The notes: generated by a model not told the origin, from the sequence alone. DNA of 16,585 nucleotides from JAVBUZ01 sp031554725 (GCA_031554725.1 JAVBUZ010000153.1:1-16585); one strand, 5' to 3'; shown: positions 1 through 7,140, counted from the stretch's first letter. Numbers and translations: made by a program.

Positions 1-2
1 CA

Positions 3-752
3 TTTGTAGGATTTGCTAAGTTTAAATTTTTATTTTCAGATGAAACATTTCTTAAAGTAATCAGAAATACCCTTTGCATGGGTGTTATCAATTTGGTAGC
101 AACATTTGTTATGGCGATTTTGTTTGCAATTCTGCTTAACGAAATCCGCTCTAAAATTGGAAAAAAGACAGTACAGACCATTTCGTATTTACCACATTTT
201 CTTTCGTGGATTATTGTAACTGGTATTTTACATGATGCCTTATCAACATCTGGCATTATCAACGAAATACTTCTGAAACTGAATATTATAGATAGTGCAA
301 TTAACTTTTTCGCTCATCCTTCCTATTTTTGGCCCATCGTTGCCTTTGCCAATGTATGGAAAGAGACTGGATGGAATGCGATTATTTATCTAGCAGCCAT
401 TTCAGCCATTGATCCTTGTCTCTATGAGGCAGCATCAATAGATGGTGCTGGTAGATGGGCAAAGATAAAATATATTACTCTACCAGGAATAAAGCCAACA
501 ATTATGATACTACTTCTTATGAATGTAGGTAATGTACTTAATGCTGGTTTTGAATTACAGTATTTATTGGGTAATGGGCTTGTTAAAGGGGTCGCTGAGA
601 CGATTGATATCTATGTTTTGAAATGGGGTATTAGTCAAAATGACTATTCCCTTGGTACGGCAGCCGGTATATTTAAGAGCGCAGTAAGTATTATACTGAT
701 TCTTGTTGCAACTCAGATGGCGAAACGTGCCGGCGAAGAAAGATTGTTCTAG
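3..752 (+). CDS. ABC sugar transporter permease, LplB-type (5' end cut by window)
   Basis: Inner-membrane permease subunit of a CUT1-type carbohydrate ABC importer, most like the LplB group. The reading frame is open from the window edge. Codons 3-77, ahead of the first ATG at 78, encode a typical permease stretch (FVGFAKFKFLFSDETFLKV), so 78 is an internal methionine and the true start lies upstream. About 249 residues are visible of a usual 290-320. Several hydrophobic membrane spans are present. The EAA loop that docks to the ATPase is visible as YEAASIDGAGRWAKIKYITL, about residues 141-160 of the visible part. The stop is 12 bases before the next permease, whose ribosome binding site touches this stop, so they form one operon. 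No ATPase or matching binding protein lies in the window. CUT1 systems of this kind often share one MsmK/UgpC-like ATPase encoded elsewhere. The substrate is unknown. Confidence 0.93.
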   Translation, partial: FVGFAKFKFLFSDETFLKVIRNTLCMGVINLVATFVMAILFAILLNEIRSKIGKKTVQTISYLPHFLSWIIVTGILHDALSTSGIINEILLKLNIIDSAINFFAHPSYFWPIVAFANVWKETGWNAIIYLAAISAIDPCLYEAASIDGAGRWAKIKYITLPGIKPTIMILLLMNVGNVLNAGFELQYLLGNGLVKGVAETIDIYVLKWGISQNDYSLGTAAGIFKSAVSIILILVATQMAKRAGEERLF

Positions 753-764
753 GGGGTAGAAGAC

Positions 765-1652
765 ATGAGAAAGAAAAAGTCATTTTTGCCAGATAAGATA
801 TTTGTGGTATTAAATACCCTTTTTATGATAGCATTTGTAGTAATTACACTATATCCAGTATTAAATACTTTGGCAATTTCCTTTAATGATGGAATTGACA
901 CGGTACGAGGTGGTATCTATCTTTGGCCAAGGAAGTTTACATTAAAGAATTATACTACCGTATTACATAAACAGAACATAGTTACAGGTGCCTATATTAC
1001 AGTAGCAAGAACTATTATAGGTACACTAACCTCTTTAGCAACAAATGCACTTTTGGCATTTATTGTAAGTCGTAAGCGTTTTTTATTTAAATCGCAGCTT
1101 TCCTTGTTCTGGGTTATAACTATGTATGTAAATGGTGGTTTGATTCCTATCTTCCTGTTATACAAGAATTTAAGCTTAACAGGAACCTTCTGGGTATATA
1201 TTGTGCCTGGTATGGTTAGTGCCTTTAATATGCTGGTACTTAGAACTTATATGTTAGGATTACCAGATTCTTTGGAAGAGTCAGCACAACTTGATGGTGC
1301 AGGATATATGACTATATTTGTAAGAATTATTTCTCCTCTTTGTAAGCCGGTATATGCTACAGTAGCATTGTTTGTGGCAGTAGGACAGTGGAACTCATGG
1401 TTTGATGCCATGCTGTACAACCGTATGAAGTCTGAATATACAACCCTTCAGTATGAGCTTATGAAATTGCTTTCTTCTGTTATGCAGCAAAGTGGCAGTG
1501 CGGATACCATGAAAAATGCGGCAAATGCCATCACACCTAGTTCCATTCGTGCGTCGGCAACGATTTTAACAATGCTACCAATCATCTGCTTGTATCCTTT
1601 TCTTCAGAGATACTTTGTTACAGGCCTTACTATTGGTGGTGTAAAAGAATAA
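765..1652 (+). CDS. ABC sugar transporter permease, YtcP/UgpE-type
   Basis: Second permease of the same CUT1 importer, 295 residues and of normal length. The N-terminus is basic (MRKKKSF) and is followed by a first membrane span at about 13-36. Further spans lie at about 73-100, 111-132, 140-163, 188-210 and 262-283. The EAA loop is at about 170-194 (LEESAQLDGAGYMTIFVRII), where the ATPase would dock. The ribosome binding site AGGGGG lies at 751-756, directly at the upstream stop codon. This indicates coupled expression with the first permease, with which it should form a heterodimeric channel. A strong terminator begins 8 bases after the stop, so this gene ends its operon. The neighbouring GH27 gene suggests galactosides or other oligosaccharides as cargo, but that is inference. 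The family is also known to carry other oligosaccharides. Confidence 0.94.
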   Translation: MRKKKSFLPDKIFVVLNTLFMIAFVVITLYPVLNTLAISFNDGIDTVRGGIYLWPRKFTLKNYTTVLHKQNIVTGAYITVARTIIGTLTSLATNALLAFIVSRKRFLFKSQLSLFWVITMYVNGGLIPIFLLYKNLSLTGTFWVYIVPGMVSAFNMLVLRTYMLGLPDSLEESAQLDGAGYMTIFVRIISPLCKPVYATVALFVAVGQWNSWFDAMLYNRMKSEYTTLQYELMKLLSSVMQQSGSADTMKNAANAITPSSIRASATILTMLPIICLYPFLQRYFVTGLTIGGVKE

Positions 1653-1659
1653 TGCAATC

Positions 1660-1697
1660 AAAAATCCCCAGTGTAGAATCCAAACTGGGGATTTTTT
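1660..1697. terminator. Bidirectional rho-independent terminator
   Basis: A perfect 13-bp stem (1660-1672 pairing with 1684-1696) has an 11-base loop. It carries a run of T at the right arm and a matching run of A at the left arm, so it can stop transcription in both directions. It lies between the plus-strand permease operon and the minus-strand GH27/zinc-ribbon pair, which converge here. Confidence 0.92.
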
Positions 1698-1698
1698 G

Positions 1699-1719
1699 GT
1701 TCGCCCAGCATGGGCGAAC
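1699..1719. repeat. Short GC-rich palindrome (hairpin GTTCGCCCA-GCA-TGGGCGAAC)
   Basis: Two perfect 9-base inverted arms (1699-1707 and 1711-1719) are separated by three bases. The element is much more GC-rich than its surroundings and stands directly beside the terminator. On the minus strand it lies between the zinc-ribbon stop codon and the terminator, so the transcript would carry two hairpins in a row. It could be a transcript-end stabiliser, a secondary terminator stem or one copy of a dispersed REP-like element. Copy number cannot be judged from this window. Confidence 0.7.
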
Positions 1720-1747
1720 TCTTACGCATATTGGAAGAGGAGAAAAG

Positions 1748-1939
1748 TTAAATAAACAGCAAGCATCCCTGCTCTTTAAATTGAATAATTTTGGCTTCCA
1801 ACAAATCCATAGGCACATCTAATTTTTCAGATAAGCAGGACAGACACAGGTACTGCGTAGCACCTCGGTTTACGAACTTCTTATAGGCGCCGATTTCTTT
1901 ATATTCTAATTCCTTCCCACATTGCTTGCAGCTTGTCAT
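1748..1939 (-). CDS. Small zinc-ribbon protein, 63 residues
   Basis: A small, probably cytoplasmic protein with two cysteine pairs, CKQC near residue 4 and CLSC near residue 33, spaced as in a four-cysteine zinc ribbon. The rest reads like a conserved small protein often seen in Clostridia, with KFVNRGA ahead of the second pair and a C-terminal GCLLF end. The biochemical role of that family is not known to me. I chose the ATG at 1939 because it overlaps the GH27 stop codon in a TAATG junction, a classic coupled start. A TTG two codons further upstream (1945) is possible but has no better ribosome binding site. It may fine-tune or sense something related to the GH27 operon, or may simply be a housekeeping passenger. 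Recognition of the zinc ribbon is firm; function is unknown. Confidence 0.78.
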   Translation of the reverse strand: MTSCKQCGKELEYKEIGAYKKFVNRGATQYLCLSCLSEKLDVPMDLLEAKIIQFKEQGCLLFI

Positions 1940-3069
1940 TAGCAATCGACCAACTTTCCACGATAAACAAGGCAGTCAAAAGGCTGTAGTGGCTGAATTA
2001 CAGTAGCATTTGTTACAGTAAATTCTTTACCTGTCCAAAGCTCACGCAATTGTAAGGTCTTGCCAGTGCTTAGAGGAAGGCCTATCTCATCGATATTAAA
2101 ACGAGCATGTGTAGCTTCGCCGCGTAGGTTAAAAAGTCCAATAGCTACATCACCGTCAGCTAAAAGCTTGGCATACATAAGCAAATCTTCATTTCCCCAA
2201 ATACCTTCTATACGGAAAGGTTGTCTGCATGCAGCATCCTGATTGATGCGTATGATTTCTTCATTGGTGAGAATTTCTTTGGTTTCCTTAGTCATATTAC
2301 GGACATCACAACCAATCATAAGTGGAGAACCCATAAATGCCCAGAGAGAGAAATGGGTCTTGTACTGGGTATCATTGCAGCCAGCTAGACCAACATTGCC
2401 TTTGCCATACATACCAACAATCAGCATATCCATGTCATTGAAGCAACCTACGCCGTTGTAAGTGTGCAATGCTCCCTGCTGTTTTGCAAGGTCTTTCACA
2501 GACTCCCAGGTATCAAAAATATCACCGGTGGAACGCCACATAGCGGAGCCTGTAGTCTTAATCCATTCATGAGTGGCATCGGCACCCCAAGAACAAGCGC
2601 TAAATAAAATGTCACGACCGCAGTTCTCTAGGGCTAGTCCCATACGGCGGTATAAGTATTTTCCAGGAATAATGGAGCTGTGGTAGCAGTAGTCATATTT
2701 TAGAAAGTCAACGCCCCAAGAGGCAAAAGTCTCGGCATCTATAAATTCATGCTCAAAGCTTCCTGGATAGCCAGCGCAAGTAAGATTGCCAGCACAGGAA
2801 TACATGCCGAATTTTAAGCCCTTGGAATGTACATAGTCAGCTAGTGCCTTCATGCCATGAGGAAATTTTGCAGGATCAGCAACCAGTCTGCCATTTGCAT
2901 CACGCTCCCTAAGTGACCAACAATCATCAATCACCAAATAGTTGTAGCCCTTCTCAAGTAGCCCATTAGCTACCATGCTGTCGGCGGTTTCTCGTATTAG
3001 CTCATCGTTAATTTGTTCCCCATAGGTATTCCAAGAATTCCATCCCATTGGAGGTGTTAGTGTCATCAT
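1939..3069 (-). CDS. Alpha-galactosidase, glycoside hydrolase family 27
   Basis: Retaining alpha-galactosidase (GH27, clan GH-D) releasing terminal alpha-galactose from oligosaccharides such as melibiose or raffinose-type sugars; related GH27 members act on other alpha-linked sugars. It has 376 residues, close to the bacterial norm, and starts straight into the barrel with PPMGWNSWNTYG (6-17). The substrate-binding pair DDCW is at 48-51. The catalytic nucleophile is Asp126 in LKYDYC. The acid/base is Asp183 in WRSTGDI. The motif FNDMDML follows near 210-217. There is no signal peptide or anchor, so it acts in the cytoplasm on imported sugar. AAGGGAG (plus positions 3079-3085) sits 9 bases before the first of two adjacent ATGs. 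It is divergent from an AraC gene and coupled by TAATG to the zinc-ribbon gene. The family call is very secure; the natural substrate is inferred. Confidence 0.96.
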   Translation of the reverse strand: MMTLTPPMGWNSWNTYGEQINDELIRETADSMVANGLLEKGYNYLVIDDCWSLRERDANGRLVADPAKFPHGMKALADYVHSKGLKFGMYSCAGNLTCAGYPGSFEHEFIDAETFASWGVDFLKYDYCYHSSIIPGKYLYRRMGLALENCGRDILFSACSWGADATHEWIKTTGSAMWRSTGDIFDTWESVKDLAKQQGALHTYNGVGCFNDMDMLIVGMYGKGNVGLAGCNDTQYKTHFSLWAFMGSPLMIGCDVRNMTKETKEILTNEEIIRINQDAACRQPFRIEGIWGNEDLLMYAKLLADGDVAIGLFNLRGEATHARFNIDEIGLPLSTGKTLQLRELWTGKEFTVTNATVIQPLQPFDCLVYRGKLVDC

Positions 3070-3091
3070 AGATATAATCTCCCTTCGCTAA

Positions 3092-3120
3092 TTGACTAAA
3101 TGAATTTCTTTTTATATACT
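3092..3120 (+). promoter_or_regulatory. Sigma-A-type promoter for the AraC gene
   Basis: TTGACT (3092-3097), a 17-base spacer and TATACT (3115-3120) form a near-consensus vegetative promoter. Transcription would start near 3127 and leave a leader of about 95 bases before the AraC start at 3222. The leader contains the repeats described at 3136-3188. Confidence 0.72.
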
Positions 3121-3128
3121 TATTTTAT

Positions 3129-3156
3129 ACTATAAATTTGATTCATTTCCATGCAA
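3129..3156 (-). promoter_or_regulatory. Candidate promoter for the GH27 operon
   Basis: Read on the minus strand, TTGCAT (plus 3151-3156) is followed by 16 bases and TATAGT (plus 3129-3134). Transcription would start near 3122. Its footprint overlaps that of the AraC promoter, so both probably cannot be occupied at the same time. The -35 box lies inside the inverted repeat at 3149-3175, a likely regulator site. Confidence 0.55.
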
Positions 3157-3188
3157 GTGTGTTGCATATGCATGGATATTTGATTCAT
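3136..3188. repeat. Two copies of ATTTGATTCAT, 42 bp apart
   Basis: Identical 11-base direct repeats lie at 3136-3146 and 3178-3188, flanking the inverted repeat. The 42-bp period is close to four DNA turns, placing both copies on the same face. AraC proteins typically bind direct half-sites, so this is a good candidate for activator binding. Confidence 0.55.
3149..3175. promoter_or_regulatory. Inverted repeat, candidate operator in GH27/AraC divergent region
   Basis: CCATGCA (3149-3155) and TGCATGG (3169-3175) form 7-base inverted arms. A second nested pair, ATGCAA (3151-3156) and TTGCAT (3162-3167), is present. The site covers the -35 box of the minus-strand GH27 promoter. Binding by the adjacent AraC protein is inferred, not shown. 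Confidence 0.5.
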
Positions 3189-3221
3189 ACACGCGATGTC
3201 AGGTAGAAGTGGAGAAGAAAG

Positions 3222-4007
3222 ATGTACTCAGAAGATACCATACAACTATTAAATTGCGGGATTCAGGATTGTAAGGATATGCATTCTTGGGGACCAGGGG
3301 TGAGACCAGTTTACATTATTCATTATGTGACAAAAGGAGCGGGCTATCTGGAATACCAGCACAAAAAATATCGAATTGAGGCAGGAGGGAGCTTCTGCAC
3401 TGCACCAGATCAGGTAATCTGCTATTACCCAGATACAGAAGAACCATGGGAATATACATGGGTTGACTTTGTAGGGAAGCAGGTGCCTGCGTATTTGGAA
3501 CAGACCTGCTTTAGCAAGAGTCCTGTTGTAGAAAAAAAGGGATTTCAAGAGATTGGGATACTATTCAAACAGCTATTAACCTTACAGATATTTCATGAAA
3601 ATATGTGGGAAGCCAATGGAATATTCTTAACCTTACTTGGAAAATATAGAGATGCGTATATGCTTGGAGAGGAAAGAAAGGGAAATAGGCAGAAGGCTGA
3701 AAACAGACGTATGGACATGGCACTGCTTCTGATTCAAAGCAATTACCATAAAGAGGAATTTGACGTGGAGAAGCTCTGTCAGCACATGAATCTAAGTCGT
3801 GCAACCCTATTTCGTCTCTTTGACAAGAACTTTTCCATAGCACCAGGGCGCTTTCTACTAAATTACCGCTTGGAGCAGTCCAAGAAGCTACTGGAGAGGG
3901 GCGGAAGTGTAAAGGAGACGGCAATCTCCTGTGGATTTGCCGATCCATTTTATTTCTCGCGCATATTTCATGAGAAATACGGAGTACCACCCTCTGGATG
4001 GCAATGA
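3222..4007 (+). CDS. AraC-family transcriptional regulator (likely GH27 operon control)
   Basis: Sugar-responsive transcription factor of 261 residues, a usual length for the AraC family. Residues about 25-90 form a cupin-like effector-binding region (VYIIHYVTKGAGYLEY, then EPWEYTWVDF). Residues 165-261 are the DNA-binding part with two helix-turn-helix units at about 181-203 and 229-252, including the family signature GFADPFYFSRIFHEKYG near 238-254. The ribosome binding site GGAGAAG lies at 3211-3217. It is divergent from the GH27 alpha-galactosidase across 152 bases with candidate operators, which points to local control of that gene. Its 3' end lies only 2 bases from the end of the opposing second AraC gene, leaving no room for a terminator. 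Family assignment is secure; the inducer is unknown. Confidence 0.93.
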   Translation: MYSEDTIQLLNCGIQDCKDMHSWGPGVRPVYIIHYVTKGAGYLEYQHKKYRIEAGGSFCTAPDQVICYYPDTEEPWEYTWVDFVGKQVPAYLEQTCFSKSPVVEKKGFQEIGILFKQLLTLQIFHENMWEANGIFLTLLGKYRDAYMLGEERKGNRQKAENRRMDMALLLIQSNYHKEEFDVEKLCQHMNLSRATLFRLFDKNFSIAPGRFLLNYRLEQSKKLLERGGSVKETAISCGFADPFYFSRIFHEKYGVPPSGWQ

Positions 4008-4009
4008 TT

Positions 4010-4852
4010 TCACTTTACGTATTCCCCGCGATATTTACTAGGGGAAATACCAACGGTTTTTTGGAAGGTTTTAAAAAAATAGGCATAGCTAGAGTAATTT
4101 AGGCGTTCTTGAACCTCGTTTACAGTGTTCCCTTCCCGTAGAAGCTGTTGGGCAGTTGTTATTTTCTCTAAAGAAATATAGCTGCTGATAGTGGTGTGGG
4201 CATGCTTTTTGAATAAACGTGATAGGTAATCTGGATGAAGGAAAAAGTGGTTTGCTAAGTCAGTGACATTTATATTTTCATATATATGCTCCTGTATATA
4301 TGCAATCATTTGATTGACCATTTTTTGACTATCGGAAATAGGAAAAGCGTGACTATTTTCGGGAGAAAGCTTCTCTATCATTTTGTCAAGGGTGGCGAGA
4401 AACGTAAAAAGACCTGCTAGAGATGCAGGTGAACTAACATCAGTTATAGAAAGGAGGGCATCCAATTGCTTGGAGAGCTCTTTTTTTTGTGTGGCATCTA
4501 ATGAAAGTAGTAGTGGAGAGGTGCTTTGCTTTGTGGAGTGAAAAACGTTTGCAGTGCCACAAAATACTTCATTTAGCCAATGGCTGTTGATGCTTAGAAT
4601 ATAACGCTCATAAACAGTATTGATTTCATGGAAGAGCTGGTGGACGCAAAAAGGAGGTATTAAAATCAAGGTTCCGGCAGGAACCTCAGAAACGGTACCA
4701 TTTAGCAAAACATCTGGTAAATGGGACAACGTAAGATACAGCTCCATACCATTGTGAGAGTGAGGGGCTACAGGATAGATGGAACTGTTATTTCGATACA
4801 CTACATCATAGGGTGCTGCTACTGCAAAAGTAAGTACGTTAGAGTTTACCAT
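4010..4852 (-). CDS. AraC-family transcriptional regulator (likely oxidoreductase operon control)
   Basis: Regulator of 280 residues with an N-terminal cupin at about 25-90. This includes HSHNGMEL (31-38) and PPFCVHQLFHE (66-76), histidine-bearing motifs typical of AraC effector pockets. The C-terminal DNA-binding region spans about 178-280 with helix-turn-helix units near 195-216 and 243-265 (LNYSSYAYFFKTFQKTVG). I start it at the ATG at 4852 because GGAGG (plus 4858-4862) lies 5 bases ahead. A longer frame from 4864 would put the ribosome binding site inside the coding sequence. It is divergent from the Gfo/Idh/MocA-isomerase operon over 118 bases that contain strong inverted repeats, so that operon is its likely target. 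It shares little beyond family motifs with the first AraC protein, so it probably senses a different ligand. Confidence 0.93.
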   Translation of the reverse strand: MVNSNVLTFAVAAPYDVVYRNNSSIYPVAPHSHNGMELYLTLSHLPDVLLNGTVSEVPAGTLILIPPFCVHQLFHEINTVYERYILSINSHWLNEVFCGTANVFHSTKQSTSPLLLSLDATQKKELSKQLDALLSITDVSSPASLAGLFTFLATLDKMIEKLSPENSHAFPISDSQKMVNQMIAYIQEHIYENINVTDLANHFFLHPDYLSRLFKKHAHTTISSYISLEKITTAQQLLREGNTVNEVQERLNYSSYAYFFKTFQKTVGISPSKYRGEYVK

Positions 4853-4857
4853 TATTA

Positions 4858-4862
4858 CCTCC
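4858..4862 (-). promoter_or_regulatory. Ribosome binding site fixing the AraC start
   Basis: GGAGG on the minus strand, 5 bases before the ATG at 4852. It argues against the ATG at 4864, which overlaps it. Confidence 0.8.
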
Positions 4863-4877
4863 ATAGAAGTCGGAAAA

Positions 4878-4903
4878 GTATATAAAATAAGTATTTTATA
4901 TAC
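4878..4903. promoter_or_regulatory. 26-bp AT-rich inverted repeat, candidate operator
   Basis: GTATATAAAATA (4878-4889) and TATTTTATATAC (4892-4903) are perfect 12-base inverted arms around AG. A smaller one, ACATAT-TAAT-ATATGT, overlaps at 4902-4917. Both lie between the divergent second AraC gene and the oxidoreductase operon. No good -35 box is visible for the operon, which fits activator-dependent transcription. The AT content means promoter-like matches arise easily, so the operator call is moderate. Confidence 0.5.
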
Positions 4904-4970
4904 ATATTAATATATGTAAATGATTATTACAATAGCATTATTAGGAAGGTTCATAGAAAGGGCGGTATCA

Positions 4971-5972
4971 ATGAGAAAAGTAGGAATAATTGGTTGTGGT
5001 GGAATTGCACAGGTTCATAGCTGGGTTCTTAGCAATATGGATGATGTAGAACTAGCTATAATGTGCGATACAGACCAGCAAAAAGCATCCATACTATCAG
5101 AAAAGTATACAAAAGGAAAAGCTAGTGTCCTGACAGATTGGCATCGCCTATGTGAATCGGATGTGGATACCGTACATATTTGTACCCCACATTTTTTACA
5201 TGCACATATGGCTATAGAGATGTTGAAAGCTGGAAAGACCGTTTTTGTAGAAAAGCCTAGTGCTATTTCCAGGAAGCAGTTTGAGCTTTTAAAGCAGGAA
5301 GATGCAAAGCACCCAGGGAGGTTAGGTTTTTGCTTTCAAAATCGCTACAATGAGACAACTCTGGCTATAGACCATATGATATCGGAAGGAAAGATTGGAA
5401 CTGTAATGGGAAGTAGGGCCTTTGTGACTTGGCGAAGGGATGAGTCTTATTATGTGGACAGCTTATGGAAAGGGAAGCTTTCTACAGAGGGTGGTGGAGC
5501 CTTAATAAATCAATCCATACATACCCTGGATTTAGTACTTAGATACATGGGGATGCCTAAACGTGTTGAGGCAACCACCTCCAATCATCATTTACAAGGC
5601 GTGATAGAGGTGGAAGATACGGTTGAGGCTTGGCTGTCATTTTCAGAAGAAAAGCGAGCATGTTTTTATGCTTCCAATGGATATACCTGTGATGCTCCAA
5701 TCATATTAGAAATACAGGGAGATAAAGGGTGTATCTCCATGAATGGTTCAACAGTAACACTCTCTCGGGAGGGTAGTGAAGCAGAACATTATGTGTATGA
5801 ACAGCAAGCAGGTATGGGAAAAGATTATTGGGGATGTGGACATCAGGCGTGTATTCGTGATTTCTATAATTGTCAAAAGGAAGGCATGACATTTCAAAAT
5901 GATTTGAGTGGAGTGGAAAATACATTTCATACAATGATGGACATTTATGAAGCTGGTCGCAAGATAAAATAA
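4971..5972 (+). CDS. Gfo/Idh/MocA-family NAD(P)-dependent oxidoreductase (first)
   Basis: Cytoplasmic dehydrogenase of 333 residues. The N-terminal Rossmann fold starts at once with KVGIIGCGGIAQVH (3-16), followed by TPHFLHAHMA (72-81) and the family signature EKP (94-96), whose lysine is catalytic. The C-terminal substrate domain carries EGGGALINQSIHTLDL (173-188), supplying the catalytic His184; Asn180 sits where many relatives have aspartate. I chose the ATG at 4971, behind AAAGGGCGG, because an ATG at 4920 would add 17 residues ahead of the dinucleotide fold that relatives lack. It begins a tightly spaced operon with a second family member and a TIM-barrel isomerase. Such enzymes oxidise or reduce a ring hydroxyl of sugars, inositols or glycosides. 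Which substrate applies here cannot be told. Family call is secure. Confidence 0.94.
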   Translation: MRKVGIIGCGGIAQVHSWVLSNMDDVELAIMCDTDQQKASILSEKYTKGKASVLTDWHRLCESDVDTVHICTPHFLHAHMAIEMLKAGKTVFVEKPSAISRKQFELLKQEDAKHPGRLGFCFQNRYNETTLAIDHMISEGKIGTVMGSRAFVTWRRDESYYVDSLWKGKLSTEGGGALINQSIHTLDLVLRYMGMPKRVEATTSNHHLQGVIEVEDTVEAWLSFSEEKRACFYASNGYTCDAPIILEIQGDKGCISMNGSTVTLSREGSEAEHYVYEQQAGMGKDYWGCGHQACIRDFYNCQKEGMTFQNDLSGVENTFHTMMDIYEAGRKIK

Positions 5973-5985
5973 AAGGAGAAGAATC

Positions 5986-7140
5986 ATGGAACAAGTAAGA
6001 CTTGGAATTATTGGAATTGGCGGTATGGGAAGTAATCATGTAGAGAGTATTTTAAAGGGCTATGTTCCTCAAATGAGGCTTACCGCAGTAGCTGACGTTA
6101 GACAGAGTAGACTTGATTGGGCAAAAGAAAGATGCCCACAGGATGTTAGGATTTTTTCGGATGGACGAGAGCTTATTGATGCGGATGCTTGTGACGCTGT
6201 TTTAATTGCAACACCACATTATCTTCATCCGGAATTTGTAATCTATGCACTTGAGCATGGAATACATGCCATCAGTGAGAAGCCAGCAGGTGTTTACACC
6301 AAGCAGGTAAAGGAAATGAATGAGGTGGCAAAAAAAAGTGACAAGGTATTTGCCATAATGCTTAATCAGAGAACAAATTGTGTGTATAGAAAGTTGCATG
6401 AAATGATTGAGAGCGGTGAGCTTGGACAGTTAAAGCGCGTGAACTGGATTATCACCGATTGGTACCGCACACAAAGCTATTATGATGCGGCAGGATGGAA
6501 GGCTACCTGGGATGGCGAGGGTGGCGGTGTACTTTTAAACCAGAGCCCACATCAATTGGATCTATTACAGTGGCTATGCGGTATGCCCACAAAGGTTCGA
6601 GCATTTTGCCATGAGGCGAAGTGGCATGACATTGAGGTGGAGGATGATGTAACAGCGTACTTAGAGTATGAAAACGGTGCTACGGGTGTATTTGTTACAT
6701 CCACAGGAGATGCCCCTGGTACCAATCGTTTGGAGCTTACCTTTGAGATGGGAAAAATCGTTTGTGAGCATGATAAGCTACTATTTGACAAGCTTAGCAT
6801 CAATGAGAGGATTCATTGCCCAAGTGAAAAAGAAGGATTTAAAAAACCAGATATGACCCGACTTGAAATTGAAACAGATGGGATGAATGAGCAGCATGTA
6901 GGAGTTTTGAAGGCATTTGCTGATAAAATCCTAAATGGTGGAGAACTAGTCGCTGAAGGCGCGGAGGGAATCAGAGGTTTGACATTATCCAATGCCATGC
7001 ATTTGTCTTCTTGGCTGGATAAGACCATAGAGATTCCATTTGATGAAGAATTATTTTTACAAGAGCTGAATAAGAAACGCAGTATGTCTAAGAAAAAGGA
7101 AGATAAAGGAATTGTATTTGAAACAACAGGTACATTCTAA
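5986..7140 (+). CDS. Gfo/Idh/MocA-family NAD(P)-dependent oxidoreductase (second)
   Basis: A second dehydrogenase, 384 residues, in the middle of the operon. The Rossmann motif LGIIGIGGMGSNH is at 6-18, EKP at 98-100, and EGGGVLLNQSPHQLDL at 178-193 with His189 as the likely catalytic histidine. It shares with the first copy the stretch around SYY and the GGG..NQS.H.LDL motif, so both belong to one subgroup, but overall they are clearly diverged and not a recent duplication. Its longer C-terminal tail (about 350-384, rich in lysine) is absent from the first. The ribosome binding site AAAAGGAG ends 8 bases ahead of the ATG, and the gap from the previous stop is 13 bases. The pair may form successive oxidation and reduction steps on the same carbon skeleton, or act on two epimers; both are inferences. 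Confidence 0.94.
   Translation: MEQVRLGIIGIGGMGSNHVESILKGYVPQMRLTAVADVRQSRLDWAKERCPQDVRIFSDGRELIDADACDAVLIATPHYLHPEFVIYALEHGIHAISEKPAGVYTKQVKEMNEVAKKSDKVFAIMLNQRTNCVYRKLHEMIESGELGQLKRVNWIITDWYRTQSYYDAAGWKATWDGEGGGVLLNQSPHQLDLLQWLCGMPTKVRAFCHEAKWHDIEVEDDVTAYLEYENGATGVFVTSTGDAPGTNRLELTFEMGKIVCEHDKLLFDKLSINERIHCPSEKEGFKKPDMTRLEIETDGMNEQHVGVLKAFADKILNGGELVAEGAEGIRGLTLSNAMHLSSWLDKTIEIPFDEELFLQELNKKRSMSKKKEDKGIVFETTGTF

Noticed and set aside
78..80. ATG at 78 as start of the first permease
   Set aside because: The frame is open to the window edge and encodes typical permease sequence upstream, so the ATG is internal.
3249..3990. Minus-strand open frames of 99 and 141 residues inside the AraC gene
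   Set aside because: They are antisense to a secure gene, without ribosome binding sites or recognisable domains.
4920..4970. ATG at 4920 as start of the first oxidoreductase
   Set aside because: It would add 17 residues before the Rossmann fold and has no ribosome binding site; 4971 has both the expected fold start and a purine-rich site.
5701..6039. Minus-strand open frames across the junction of the two oxidoreductases
   Set aside because: Antisense shadows of two secure genes, composition unlike a protein domain.
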